Assembly (NCBI RefSeq): GCF_040712315.1
Contig: NC_134023.1
Coordinates: 16,811,442 to 16,875,441, forward strand
From: Castanea sativa
Lineage: Eukaryota > Streptophyta > Magnoliopsida > Fagales > Fagaceae
Length of the DNA: 64,000 bases
Direction: 5' to 3'
Below, in pieces: positions 10,066-21,744 of this stretch; within the stretch, counting starts at the first letter, position 1; each line of letters begins with the position of its first letter. Made by a program: the position numbers and the translations under genes. A model generated the notes under the pieces. That model saw only the letters and a program-made list of their open reading frames with translations. It was not told the DNA's origin and made no database searches.

Positions 10066-12339
10066 GAGAGAGAGAGATATATGAAGTCTTCATTAATTAT
10101 TTGGGCCCCACCAACTTGATGTTTTTACAAGAATGCCACTATATTCATTTTCACTGAAAATGAAAACGGCCAAAAGTTGTATTCATTTTTTGAATTCAAA
10201 TTCATTTTTTTAACTGAAAATGAATATTAAGTATAAAAACACAACCAAACCAGTTTTTTGGTAGTAGGTCCCCCAAAAAACTGAAAATCAAAACTGAAAG
10301 CACCATTTTTTTTTTCCTCTTAACTAAACAGGTCCTAAATTCTATGCTTCAACTTTTAGATATACTGGTGTTTAACCCACGCTATGCGCGGGATCATATG
10401 AAATCTTTGACGCTAAGATAGTGTAAAATTGGTGTATACACAAATTATAGTTTCATGTGAAGTGTATATATCCATACTCTATACAAAAGGGGGCAATTTT
10501 TGGTAAGTTTCTTATTGGGCATGTATAATTTAACTGATTGTTAAAATAAACCAACGTTAATCTGTCAGACTTTAATTACGGGAACAATATTTTATAACAA
10601 TTCTAAAAAAGTTGTATAGAACAACCTTATATACATTAAAAATCAATAAACCTATACAAATGTTATAATGAATTATAGAATCAATGTAAAATAGATAATT
10701 TTTTTTTTTTGATAAGTAGTGTAAAATAGATAATTATAAGGTTTGTCAAGCAAGATGAGGTTTGGGAAGGAAAAAAAAAAGTAGTGTGAAGCAAAGTTTA
10801 AAATCATAGCGATATTGATCAGATCATGGTTGTTTGCTATGTTAACGACATCTCACATTCACTGATATCTGCTTCAAAGTTTTGCACTTCATTGTGATAT
10901 GAATCTGTAATATTAGAACATTTTAAACACACACACACACACAATTTTTTAAATTTATACCTGGATTATGGCTTGTGTAGTACTCTCTACAGTACAGTTT
11001 TGGCTTTCAAGAATCTGCCCTTTACTAATCTTACTAACAACATATGTATATTGGTGATTTAATGTGATAATTCGTAAAGAAAATATGGCAGTCACAGTAA
11101 CTTTACAATACATTCAGTTTACTGTTCTAAAGAAATAAAAAACAAAAATTAATATTACTATGAAATACATAAAGACTCATAGAGTAAGGTAGTATATACA
11201 TAAAGACTCATAGCCTGGGTAAGTTTATTTTGTAAACTATTTTCCATTTCATGCCATTTTCTTTTGGATCGTCTCTCAAACATTAGCATCCGTCTTTTTA
11301 GACGTGTTTGTCTTGCATTTTCCATTATTTTTATAAGAACCCAAATTGATTGAAACAAAACAACCTAGGTGCGGCCTTTGTGTCATCTGTTGCTGAAGAA
11401 AACCCACCCTTTCAACAGTTCAGTCTTGCGCCCTTTCACCAATTCGAATAATAAAAAGCGATTGCGAGAAGTTCCAAGAAAATCATGCGTACCTTCCGAA
11501 TACACCGTTGAAGAGAAGTGATGGAGGCAGACAACGAACGGAGCAAAGAAACATAACCCTAAACCAAAATCACCGTTGAGGCTGTGATTGAATGGAGCCG
11601 AAGATGGGTGGTGCTGGACCAAAAACGTAATCCTAAACCAAAATCAAGTCTTTCAAAAGCCTAAGTCATATTTAAAATTGAAAAAAAAAAAAAATTTGAT
11701 AGAGAATCCAAAAATCCAAAACAAAAACGAATCAAATCTAAACCTATCCAACAAAAAAAAATCAATCAAAAAAATCAAAAACCAAAAACCAAAAACCAAA
11801 AAAAGAAAACACACCCTGTAACAGGGTACCGCCAGTTGAGGGAAGCAAGATTTTTGGTGGTCAGAGTCCGACGGTGGTGCTGGCCTGAGATGTCTCTCTA
11901 TCTCGCTAATCTCTGCCTCCTTCTCTATTCTTTATTTCATCTCTGCGTCCCAGGCTTCTTTGTATTTTAACCGGTTATTTAACTTTTATACTGAGAGGCT
12001 GTCAAACGGTATGTTAAGACAGAAATACAATATAGTTTATCTCTTTTAAACAGTGTAGTAGCGTTACTAAACGATGTAATTTATCGCTTTTTAATTATAC
12101 GTGCCTAAATTTTAGACGGGCAGTTATCCTATTTGTCAACACGTCCTTAAATGTAGGAATAAACTTTCTCTCAGCTTCGTCTATTATATATATAGATATA
12201 GATATAAAAGAGTACCATGAGCTAGGAACAATACAACATGAGCAATGATAATACAGACAAAGCCAGACTTCGAATCTAGGGGGGACAAGCTTAATGTAAA
12301 TTTATCGAATTTCATCACATTCATTAACATCTTCATCTC
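10066..12339. other. Intergenic DNA, no gene recognised
   Basis: AT-rich DNA with short unsupported ORFs. A GC-rich near-palindrome (CCCACGCTATGCGCGGGA) lies at about 10377-10394, a motif style often seen at plant transposon ends, but I could not find matching boundaries. (CA)n lies at 10928-10942 and a 17-bp direct repeat near 11165 and 11200. Confidence 0.45.
10701..10719 (-). mobile_element. Tiny retroposon-tail insertion with 16-bp TSD
   Basis: Ten Ts followed by GATAAGTAG are flanked by exact 16-bp repeats TGTAAAATAGATAATT at 10685-10700 and 10720-10735. On the minus strand this reads CTACTTATC plus oligo-A, a SINE-like 3' tail. Only the tail was inserted. Confidence 0.7.
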
Positions 12340-13085
12340 TTTCTCTCCCATTTACATGGGTATATTGCATTTATTTATTTTTAATGTCACATGTCTTGCA
12401 TCTATAAAAATGAGAGAAAATTAGAAGATTCAATGGGAGGAAAACTTATTCCATTAAAATACCATATGGGGACTAAGTTAAGTCATTGATGAAGGGATTT
12501 ATTCATACATAAGAACATTCACATCAAACTTTACACATCATTGGCAAAATATCTCAAAAAACTCCACTTTTTCTAGTTTAGTTTTCTATTTTTTTTACGT
12601 ACACCTACATCAGCCTCAATACTATATCAATGTTCCAATTAAATATTATTTGCTTTCTATTTCTTTATGAATTCACATCTGTAAATCTAAAAATCCCTAA
12701 CCAAATCCACAACCACAACAACAACAACAACAACAATAATAATAATAATAATTTATTTAGTCTTGTTGATGAATAATAGCTCAATAGAGGTATTGAGGTA
12801 TTGTTCGTTTGTTAATTTTATACGATAGTTTGTTAAGCATGATGCATCATCAATTTAATGAATTTAGTTTATTTTTTGTTGGAATATTAGTTTATCTAGC
12901 CTCTTGCTAATACTTTAACCTTACAAAAAATTGGTTTCTTATCTATAAGAAAAAAGTCTTATCTTAAAACTTGTTTTCAAGAAAGGAAACAAGATAACCT
13001 AACAACCCTCAGGGTATAGTTTTAGACCACTTTATAAAACCCAGATGTTCATTTTTAAGCTCCCACTGAAAATTAGGAAACACAA
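12340..13085. repeat. Dispersed repeat related to 46480-46922
   Basis: Shares ordered blocks with 46480-46922: ATTAGAAGATTCAATGGGAG, TTGGTTTCTTATC..ATAAGAAAAA, CCCTCA-GGTAT and CACTGAAAATTAGGAAACAC. The two copies differ by internal insertions and stop matching at the same point, GGAAACACAAA. Class unknown. (AAC)n and (AAT)n microsatellites lie at 12714-12752. Confidence 0.65.
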
Positions 13086-13652
13086 ATTCGATTATTAACA
13101 TCCTCTAGATTTTTTAGATGAATTCTGATATTGGATTTTTTTTATAAATCTTAAAAATTTGTTATTATAAGAAAGGTCTAAATGTTATCACATTGTCTAC
13201 AGTTTTTAATAACTGTTTGAGTTTTTCCCTCTAGTATACCACATGATTCTTAAAACTAAATAGTGGAGTAGTATGATTTACCAATTAAGTTAATTGTAAC
13301 CCACTAGAAAATACTATGGTTAAGCATGATATGTAATATAGAATCTAAAAGAGACAAATTATGAAACACATAGAAGACATACATGGTGCACACACAAGAT
13401 AGTCTTCTACTTAAGATTTATCACACAACTTGAGCTTACACGACAAACTTAGAGAAAAACAAGATTGCCTCTTTAGGAGCTTTGTGTAGACACTCCATTT
13501 TGCAACTCTCATTTAACCTTACCTATATTGCACCATGCATCCCATTGCATAACACATTACAGGGAAGAACTGTAATTTTTGACCACATGATTTCTAAATT
13601 CATAACAATCAAAACAACAGTTCACGAGCCTTAATTGGACAACCAGATTAAA

Positions 13653-13653
<1 letters not shown>

Positions 13654-13700
<47 letters not shown>
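13654..13700. repeat. (TA)n microsatellite
   Basis: An uninterrupted TA run of about 47 bp near the left end of copy A. It is essentially absent at the corresponding place in copy B (near 23500). Confidence 0.9.
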
Positions 13701-13708
<8 letters not shown>

Positions 13709-14752
13709 CGCTAAAGTGCACTTGCATGAATTAGGTCCCTACCATATGTGATTATGACCTCTTAATTCTAATTGGGATAGTTTTAGTTCAATTCAAATTA
13801 AATGATGTGTCATAATGCTATTGGTTGAGGATATAGTTCATGGTAAGGTTGTATGCACCTAATTTAATCCGAGATAAAGCATTGTTGATTCCTTGTAAAA
13901 TTAGTAAAAATTAATTAATTAAACATTTAAAATTAATTTTTTGAGCTTGAGGACCAAGAATTTCTGGAAAAAAAGGTTGAAATTCTTATGAAAGTCATAT
14001 CAAAACTAAAACAAAAAAGACTGAACCGAAAAAGGAATAGATCTGGAGGATGATAGGCACGTAGACAAGATCCCCTAGATTTTCTTCCTTTTTTTCTTCA
14101 ACTTGCTCCCCATTCAGTTTGACTTTGCCCACTATATTTTTTACTTATTAAAAACTAGTTTTCTGGAGTCCCACATTACCTAGAGACTTATCTTTGTCCC
14201 CAATGTAGATACCTCATTTTGTACTCTTTATAACTTGATCCCTTGTTCCCCAATGATAGCATCATTCGGAGGCTCAGGTTTCGCTTAGGGATCAAGCTGG
14301 TATATCTTTATCTTGAAAGATGTTTTGGTAAAAGAAAAGCCTATAGGAACCCTAAGTATACGCATATTGTAAGCATGCATATGCATACTTGAAGCACGCA
14401 CATGCATGTAGGGTTTTTGAATAATTGTATGGAAAGTTTTTGATGTAAGATCATGTAAAGTTTATCTCACATCAGCTGGGAGCCACCCTACTCCCCTCTA
14501 TGATCACTATTAAAGGCCTCAAATGCTCTTTTCCTAAAACACTCTGAATTCATTGGAAAATAATGAATTAAAGAGAGAGTTTTTATTCTAAAACATCCTC
14601 AAGTTAGAATTACTTGGTTGGGACTTATTTTGGTCTTGACCTTCAAGTTTTAAACTTACTAACCTTCTGGTTTTATCTTGATTAGATTGACTGAGGGGAA
14701 CGGTCAAATTAAAGCTCAAAAGAGTTCTTATGTCTAAGATAAGGGTCTAACA

Positions 14753-14961
14753 TTGTCTCTCTCATTCTTGTTTGTTTATTACTATGTTTTCTACCTTAAT
14801 ACTTCCGTTGTTAGTGTAGGTTTATAGCTTTCATATTAGAAGCATGCTAGATTGTATTTATTACTAGCATGCCTCTAATACAAAAGCTATAAACCTACAC
14901 TAACAACAAAAGTATTAAGGTAGAAAACATAGTAATAAACAAACAAGAATGAGAGAGACAA
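14753..14961. repeat. Long near-perfect palindrome (98-bp arms, 13-bp spacer)
   Basis: 14753-14850 is repeated in reverse complement at 14864-14961 with few mismatches, after which the normal LTR sequence resumes. Copy B has a single arm only (about 24575-24685). The arrangement fits a local template switch during replication after the segmental duplication. As RNA it would fold into a hairpin of about 98 bp. Confidence 0.9.
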
Positions 14962-15247
14962 GCATGCTAGATTGTATTTAAATTATTGTTTTGTTGTTGC
15001 TTTAAAACTCTGTTTCTAGGTGTGTATACATGTGCATGCTTCATGCTTGGGTACAAGACATGCGTACGCATACTTCATATATGCACACGCATAGTCGTGC
15101 ATAGAAACCTAGATTTAGGGTTTTTGCTACTTTCGCTTTTTTGCTTCGTTTTAATTACATATTTAGCTTTTGTTAGTTTCGTTTTCAAATGTTTAGGTCT
15201 ACGGTCAATAGAATACCATGTCTTATTACTTGGATTGTTAGATTAAG

Positions 15248-16310
15248 TGAAAGCTCACTAGTATAAATACTAGAGCTAGTTTAGACCCCCAATTTTTAAT
15301 TACAGCTAGATTAATTTTAGCCTAAACATAATTAAAGCAAAATATAAGTAATTAGCCAATTAATTAACCAAAGCATTCCACAATTGCATGGATGAACATG
15401 AGGATGCAATGCTTAAATGTAAAGGGCATTAGGTTAAAGAATATCAAACCCAAGATAACACCACGATGTTTTATTGAAGAGGAAAACTAAAGAACTCAGC
15501 GTAAAAACATCTTTATAGCCCTCCAAGCTGAAATGATCCACTAGTGAATAAGTTGGAGGGATTATAAGGATACCAAAAAGACCTATTCAAGCCTAATCTA
15601 CCCAAAGTACTTGAGCTTTCCAAGCTCCAGCTACTATCAGACTTCTTGGAGTCTTGTCTTCACTAGCTTCTCGAATCCCGCAATGCCCTCCCAATTGCAC
15701 TGCCAAGCCTTATCGGCTTAATTTGGCAAAGACCTAATACTTCTCAAGCTCCAAAACACTCTCTACACTCTGAATGAGTATGGCTTGCGTTTAGGTAAAA
15801 TCGTCTCTCAAGGTATGACAATGGGAGAGGAGAGGAGAGGAGAAGAGACTATAAGGATTTCTCTCTGGAGGATAAGTAGCTCTCTCTAAAAGGTGGGTGT
15901 AGTGAAAACCTGAATCCCTAGGGTTTTCTATCTGATAGCCTCCATACAATTTTGTAGGTAATGAAAGTATATATATAGTGTGGGTGAAGAATAGGAGAGT
16001 AATACTTAAAATCCCAGTTGTTAGAGTGTCTCGTGGGTTGTCCAAGTCCCAAGTTACTCACAAAAAATCTTGACTCTTGAACTTCCACATGTGCTCCTCA
16101 CATCGCCTTTTGCGAGTTTTGCAACCCCAAACCAGTAGTGAGCTAGTCGCGAATTCAGCATGTCTTGAGCAATCTTCACCAACCTAATACTAAACCCATT
16201 ACAATTAAATCCACAAAATACAAGGAAATAAATTAATGAAATTACAACAATTTTGTCATGGAATACAACCAACATAAATATTATGTTAAAAAAAAAAACA
16301 TAACTTAACA
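15248..16310 (-). mobile_element. Nested solo LTR with perfect TSD TTAAG (copy A)
   Basis: Inserted within the larger solo LTR. On the minus strand it opens TGTTAAGTTATG at 16310 and closes GAGCTTTCA at 15248. TTAAG is duplicated at 15243-15247 and 16311-16315. It contains a TATATATATA promoter-like stretch near 15970 and no coding region. Copia-like by appearance only. The same insertion is present in copy B. Confidence 0.88.
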
Positions 16311-16480
16311 TTAAGGGTTAGGGTTTGTATGCTTTAGATGAACAACATGAACATGCATTGATGCATAGGTGCTGAGGTAAGTGAAGGTAAGTCATGTATA
16401 TAAATATGCATCTTTGAACATAATGGTTGGTTTCTTTGATTGATGAATGCTTGGGTGATTGAACATGCTTGATTAAATGT

Positions 16481-17146
16481 CATGATTATATGCTACTACT
16501 TTGTTGATGTTGCTGCCTTGTGATATACTTGCTACCTTTGGATGGATATAATGTCAATGCCATGCTAGATGAATATTAGGACCTTGTGCCATGAATGCTA
16601 TGATTGAGATGCCATGTTTGTTTGTTTATATACTTGTTAATGTGTGTATGTGTGTAGAATAACCTATTAGAGGACCCTTCGATGGGATTAGGATTTGGAA
16701 CACAATAAGTAGAGGCCAACCTACGGGTCGGGTGGGCATGACTATATGCTATTGCTTTGTTGATGTTGCTACCTGTGATATACTTGCTGCCTTTGGATGG
16801 ATATAATGTCAATGCCATGCTGGATGGCTATTAGGACCTTGTGCCATGAATGCTATGAGATGCCATGTTTGTGTGTTTAGATGCTTGTTAGTGTGTGTGT
16901 GTGTGTGTGTGTGTAGAATAACCTATAAGAGAACCTTTTAATAGGATTAGAATACACAATGAGTAGAGGCCAACCTACAGGTCGGGTAGGCATGATTATA
17001 TGCTACTACTTTGTTGATGTTGCTACCTTGTGATATACTTGCTGCCTTTGGATGGATATAATGTCAGTGCCATGCTAGATGACTATTAGGACCTTGTGCC
17101 ATGAATGCTATGATTGAGATGCCATGTTTGTGTGTTTAGATACTTG

Positions 17147-17203
<57 letters not shown>

Positions 17204-17250
17204 TTGGAACATAATAAGTGGAGGCCAACCTACTGGTCAAGTGGGGTTGG
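16481..17250. repeat. 255-bp tandem repeat inside the solo LTR, three units (copy A)
   Basis: Units beginning CATGATTATATGCTACTACT start at 16481, 16737 and 16991. Each ends with an (TG)n stretch, AGAATAACCTAT and a GGAGGCC..GGTCGGGTGGG block. Copy B has two units and the related LTR at 54540 has one, so copy number changed in the LTR lineage and after duplication. Confidence 0.85.
17152..17200. repeat. (GT)n microsatellite
   Basis: Within the third unit of the 255-bp repeat. Shorter TG runs lie at the same place in the other units (near 16890). Confidence 0.9.
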
Positions 17251-17448
17251 GTGTCTAACACCTTCCCATACCCATACTTAAACTTCGAACACGTGTTTTG
17301 GTAAGATTAATCATTCACATAAATGCGCTATACATATGGTTCCTAGACCTAGTCTAGGTGGGACTTCATTTTCACCCTCCACCCGGTCCACTTTGCTAAA
17401 ACATACTTCCCATGACAAAACCACTCATCGTGAGCGCTTGCGCCCACA

Positions 17449-17521
17449 CCCAACCTTCAGTATAAATACCTCTCTCCAGTATAAGTTGAAAGCACCCCAA
17501 AGTTTTAAAGAAAAACCCGAA

Positions 17522-17590
<69 letters not shown>

Positions 17591-18720
17591 GAGTTAGTAA
17601 TAGGAAGGTGCCTTTGGTGTCTTGGACCTCCTAGTCTCAACTCACTAAAAGGGGTAGCTTGGTCCTCCTAGTCTTAAGTTACCAACTTCCTATTCACGAA
17701 TCCTTCTCTAGAGAAACTTTTTTGCTTGGAGTGCTCAAAATTGCTAGTGCATGCAAGTAAGATTTCTAAACCTTATTTTCATTAAGCCTTAGCTTATTTA
17801 GATTCAAGCACAAGCATGTTTTTATTTCAAGTTCTTCATTTGTTGTTCATTGTTAGTATGATAGAACTAGGTTGTTCTTAGTTTTGCATGTTCTAGGATT
17901 TCAATTCAAATAACATGTTCACATGATCTTAGACTAAGGTTTATCACACATAACACACATATTTACCATGTCTTTTAATTCTTTGCATGCCTAAAATATA
18001 CTCTTCAATGCTTGTTTTAATCTTTGGGCAGCAAAACAAAAGTGACAAGTGTCAAAGGTTCCTCCTAGTCATGTGCATTGCACATGACCCTTGGGCATAT
18101 GTTACTTTTTTTTTTTTGCTGCCACATAACCCTATATATAACAAAACATTTCCCTAAAAAAATTATTGTTTGTTTGGTGTTGGTGACTTTTTCTCATTAA
18201 CAAATGTCTCTCTCTCTCTCAATGAAATGGGTGTATTATAAATGAAGTGATAAAAAAAATATAACATTTGATATTGAGTGTATTGTAAAATGATATGTAT
18301 AAATAGATAAAGTATCTTTTAAGTTATTAAAAACTAAATTTTTTAACACCACAAATATAAATGCTGTTAAACTACCACTGCCAAGAAGGAAGTCAGGACT
18401 TGGAGTTAGGAGGGCGGCTCTGTTGTTGGATGCATGAGATGGCTTTTGTTTTCGGCTCTGCTGCTTAGCCGGCAAGAGTTTTCTTTTATTATTATTTTTT
18501 TATGTGTGTGTAAAGTGTGTCTTTTGCTGGCAAGGACAAAATTATTTTGTTTAAAATTTTTTAAAGGACCAAGTTGTTTGTTTTTGGTAAAATTGATTGA
18601 TTGGTCTTAATTTTTTTAGTTTTGCTATCGGTAATTTTTGTTGTTGTGCTAATTTTTTGGGCTTATATATTTTGTTTTAGATTTTAGATTCATAATTTTT
18701 TTTTAAAAAATTTATTACCT
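17449..18720. other. Flank of the solo LTR with CT microsatellite
   Basis: TATAAATACC at 17461-17470 and the CT-rich leader after it, including (CT)n at 17526-17589, look like the promoter and leader half of an older LTR or gene. GTCCCACATT before the solo LTR (near 14168) may be the other half. No coding sequence is supported. Duplicated at 26907-28227. Confidence 0.5.
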
Positions 18721-18724
18721 TTAA

Positions 18725-18912
18725 AATGAGGAAAATACTAGATCTACAAACCTTTTTACAAATTGTTGTTGTGATGAGTAGTTATTAGTAAATAAAATAG
18801 TGATATAAGTAGTGGGCCAAGATGCAAACCAATAAGAATTTGCTACCTCAATTTTTTTTTTTTTGAGATAAAAGATAGAGTTACCTCAATATTTGTAAAA
18901 AAGTTTGTAGTT
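18725..18912. mobile_element. Foldback MITE with retroposon-tail insertion (copy A)
   Basis: Left end ACTAGATCTACAAACCTTTTTACAAAT and right end AATATTTGTAAAAAAGTTTGTAGTTGTAGCAT are inverted repeats of each other. The same element occurs at 28228-28382. In copy A it is interrupted by a 29-bp poly-T insert at 18853-18881 bounded by TACCTCAAT at 18844-18852 and 18882-18890. Copy B has the empty site. Confidence 0.7.
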
Positions 18913-19690
18913 GTAGCATTTCTCTTATAATGATTAAGGGAAAAAAAATAATTTTATTGACCAAAGTAGTACCTGTATACACACACACACACACTTCAAT
19001 TCTTTAAATAAAAAAAAAGGGGGGTCATTGCCCCCAAGTCCATGAATGACTCCACGTCCATGACCACTACCACCAAACACAAACCCCTATGAAATTTACA
19101 ACTAGCATAGACCCCAAAATGCAAAAACGTCACTGTACATAATCATCATCCCGGCTATGAGATGACTATTATATAAATCTATGATTAGTCCTTCAAAGAA
19201 CCATTTTCTTGTAATAATAATAATATGAATGGGATGAGGCGAACGGATTTGGATCGAGTGTACCAAGTGCAATTCACCTCAACTCTCACCACACAATTTT
19301 TTTTTAGTTACTTTTTCATTTTTTATTTATTTATTTAAGGGCTGAGATTGAAAGTTATGCTTTTTAATGCTCAATCTCAACCCTTGATAGTTATAGCATC
19401 ATTTGATCTCAATCCTATGGTGAACACAAGCATAGAGTTTCTTAAGTGGAGAGTTACAGTATGGTAGGGTTTTATCCACCTTTCCGTAAAATGTAAATCT
19501 AATTTATATTCATAGATGAAAAAACAAAATATAAGGGAAAATATGAAAGAAATAAGTATGATATTTATTTGTAACCTTCATTATTATTGGCAGAAGTTTT
19601 GATTTAGGATAAAGCTCCTAAAAACATTTCGGGTGCAAATACATACAATAACCACATTGTATTATATCTACCAACGATATGCTATCAAGA
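18913..19690. other. 3' flank of WAKL copy A
   Basis: No gene. Contains (CA)n at 18979-18994 and an inverted stretch around 19340-19385 (GGGCTGAGATTGAAAG with its near complement). Collinear with 28400-29200. Confidence 0.5.
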
Positions 19691-19695
19691 TAAGA

Positions 19696-20896
19696 TTATC
19701 TCCCATCGTCAAAATCCAATAATGCTACATGGTTCCTCACAGTATCATTCACATCAACACTTTGATTATCAACATCATAATTGTGAGAATCTAATGTCTT
19801 GGTGTGCAAGAATTTAGTTTCTTTTGAGTTAGAATCAACATTGTCTCTAGAATGCTTCTCCATCTTTCTTAAATCCTCCAATTTTGTTGCTACTTCCTTC
19901 ATAGTAGGCCTATCCTCCCTTTTCAATCTTAAACACATCTTTGCAAGATTTGCAGCTTCCTTTAGTTGCTCTACATTTTCTTCATTTGCTATATGTTTTT
20001 CAAGAACTTCAAACAATCTATTATCCTTGGAAAATGAGACAAAATATGTGGCTAGATCTCTCTCTTCCTCAGGCCTATCAAATGAAAGAGCTTTTTTTCC
20101 AGTTAATAGCTCTACGAGGACCACCCCAAAGCTATAAACATCACTCTTTTCTGTCAATTGACTTGTTTGCATGTATTCGGATCCAAGTATCCCAAAGTTC
20201 CTCGCACCATTGTAGCTAATTGTGTTTGGTCTAGTTGAACCAATTTTGAAGCTCCAAAATCTGATACCTTTGCTGTGTAAGTGTTATCCAACAATATGTT
20301 TGAAGACTTGACATCTCTATGGATTATAGGTGGAGAAGCTGCAGAGTGCAAATATGATAGTGCTTCTGCTGTTTCTGCGGCTATTCTAAGACAAGTTTCC
20401 CATGATATGGTGGACACCTTACTTTCGTGATGAATGTGCTCAAAGAGAGTACCATTGGGTATGACTTCATAAACTAATAATGTCTCCAAACAACAGCTTA
20501 ATAATTTAACCACATTCCTATGATTAATTTGGGAAAGTACAACTACCTCATTGATGAATTGCTCAGTTTGGCTTTCATCTCGTATTTTTGACTTCTTGAT
20601 GGCCATAATCGTATTATTTGGTAAAATTTCTTTATAAACTTTATAAACAGTACCAAACCCTCCCTGGCCAATTATTAGAGTTTCATCATAATTGTTGGTA
20701 GCCTTTTTCAACTCTTTTATGGTGAAGATTTTGGTTGTTTCAGCTGAATTTTCTTGTTTAGAGAGTTTCTGTTGTAAAATTAAATCCCCATTCTATTCAA
20801 AGAACCTTTGTTTAAGCTTGATCAACTGTCTTTTCTTAACTATCAAATACAACCAAGAGCTACAAACAAGCACAACTATGAAGCTTATGCCAATAC
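19696..20896 (-). pseudogene. Wall-associated-kinase-like receptor kinase, 5'-truncated pseudogene (copy A)
   Basis: Last exon of a WAKL receptor kinase, beginning at a 3' splice site (TGTAG then GTATTGGC at 20896, phase 1) and encoding a transmembrane helix (SFIVVLVCSSWLYLIV), a juxtamembrane segment and a Ser/Thr kinase domain. Kinase motifs present: glycine loop [14 protein letters not shown] lysine, HRDVKSSN catalytic loop, DFGAS and the GTLGYLDP activation segment. Breaks: TAG at 20793-20795 in the juxtamembrane part, and a one-base deletion near 20178 that shifts the frame after GYLDP. The last 158 codons survive in another frame. Relative to copy B it also lacks three residues (QVP) and has extra residues in the N-lobe. 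No GUB_WAK or EGF exons lie upstream; that side is AT-rich repeat. WAKLs sense pectin-derived signals at the plasma membrane. This copy cannot make a full kinase. Confidence 0.9.
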
Positions 20897-20984
20897 CTAC
20901 ATTAGAAAGAAATAGAATATTAGCTTTTTTGGCATAATTATAAAGTACATCGAAGAGATACTGACAAGCAGAGCAACGAAGCTA

Positions 20985-21032
20985 ATGCCAACACCCTTTT
21001 TTTTTTAGTTTGAGAATCACTTATGCCAACAC
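20985..21032 (-). mobile_element. Retroposon-tail insertion shared by both duplicates
   Basis: A poly-T insert ending TTTGAGAATCACTT is bounded by ATGCCAACAC at 20985-20994 and 21023-21032. The same insert is in copy B near 30490-30535, so it predates the duplication. It has the GAGAATCA end seen at 7867-7877. Confidence 0.55.
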
Positions 21033-21221
21033 TTAGTGTTTGATTATATTTGAAAGAAACAAGATATTATTTACCATTGTGACTAAGCAATCAGAAAGTG
21101 CGACTCATGGTTGCCTTTTTCCTTTTAATCTTTTAGACCACGTGAGATTAATTAAATATCTTTATACTTGTGCATCATATCAAATTTTTTTTGGAAGAAT
21201 GCACCCTATAAAATTAATTAA

Positions 21222-21224
<3 letters not shown>

Positions 21225-21276
<52 letters not shown>
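21225..21276. repeat. (TA)n microsatellite at the end of copy A
   Basis: A TA run of about 50 bp just before homology with copy B ends. Copy B also ends at a TA run (30750-30776), so microsatellites mark the duplication edge. Confidence 0.9.
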
Positions 21277-21277
<1 letters not shown>

Positions 21278-21691
21278 ACAAAACTTACATACACTACCGT
21301 AGATGTTGTTTTTTAAGTTATTCTCTTAAGATTCTGTCATGTGGTTGCTTAACTAAAAAATATACTTTTATTCTGTGATAAAAAAACTATTTGGCAGAAT
21401 CTTAAAAGGAGAATCTAAGGAACAACATCTAAGTAATATACTTAAGTTTTACCCATAGAGATTCTATAATTGAAGTTCAATTTTGTGCCATGTATCCTAA
21501 ATCATTTATTTTTAAAGAGAGTTTTATTTCTTAATTTTAGAATCAAATGTGGGACCACATCATAAATATCCATTCAAATGAGTTATTGCATATAAAAACC
21601 AAAGAGTATAGAATTAATGAGCATAAAAAAAATTTAAATGGACAATTTATATTTTCTACCTAATATTATTCTTACAAGACTTTTTAAAGAG

Positions 21692-21744
<53 letters not shown>

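Larger units (their letters stand above)
14204..17448 (+). mobile_element. Solo LTR, Ogre/Tat-like, with perfect TSD CCCAA (copy A)
   Basis: Starts TGTAGATACCTCATTTTGTA and ends GCGCTTGCGCCCACA, with CCCAA at both 14199-14203 and 17449-17453. There is no primer-binding site, internal region or partner LTR, so this is a solo LTR left by LTR-LTR recombination. The start and end motifs recur at 39954-42889 and 61720-62185, the latter followed by an Ogre-type primer-binding site. It carries a nested solo LTR (15248-16310), a long palindrome and a 255-bp tandem repeat. Confidence 0.88.
13280..21240. repeat. Segmental duplication, copy A (8 kb)
   Basis: Collinear with copy B at 23085-30760 in the same orientation, from TTAATTGTAACCCAC to the AT microsatellite beyond the WAKL gene. 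It contains nested solo LTRs, a CT microsatellite, a MITE and a truncated WAKL gene. Lengths differ through microsatellites, minisatellite copy number, a palindrome found only in copy A and small indels. All large insertions except the palindrome and a retroposon tail are shared, so they predate the duplication. Confidence 0.92.

Noticed and set aside
11383..11622. 79-codon minus-strand ORF
   Set aside because: No recognisable family, no promoter or splice context; treated as chance.
10377..12200. Possible Helitron starting at the CCCACGCTATGCGCGGGA palindrome
   Set aside because: No 5' TC, 3' CTRR with hairpin, or A/T insertion site could be placed with confidence.
14986..15246. 86-codon hydrophobic ORF
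   Set aside because: Lies inside a solo LTR and is not maintained as a frame in copy B; hydrophobicity follows from T-rich DNA.
17336..17671. 111-codon ORF and its reverse across (CT)n
   Set aside because: Most of it is serine/leucine or arginine/glutamate dipeptide from the microsatellite; no domain outside it.
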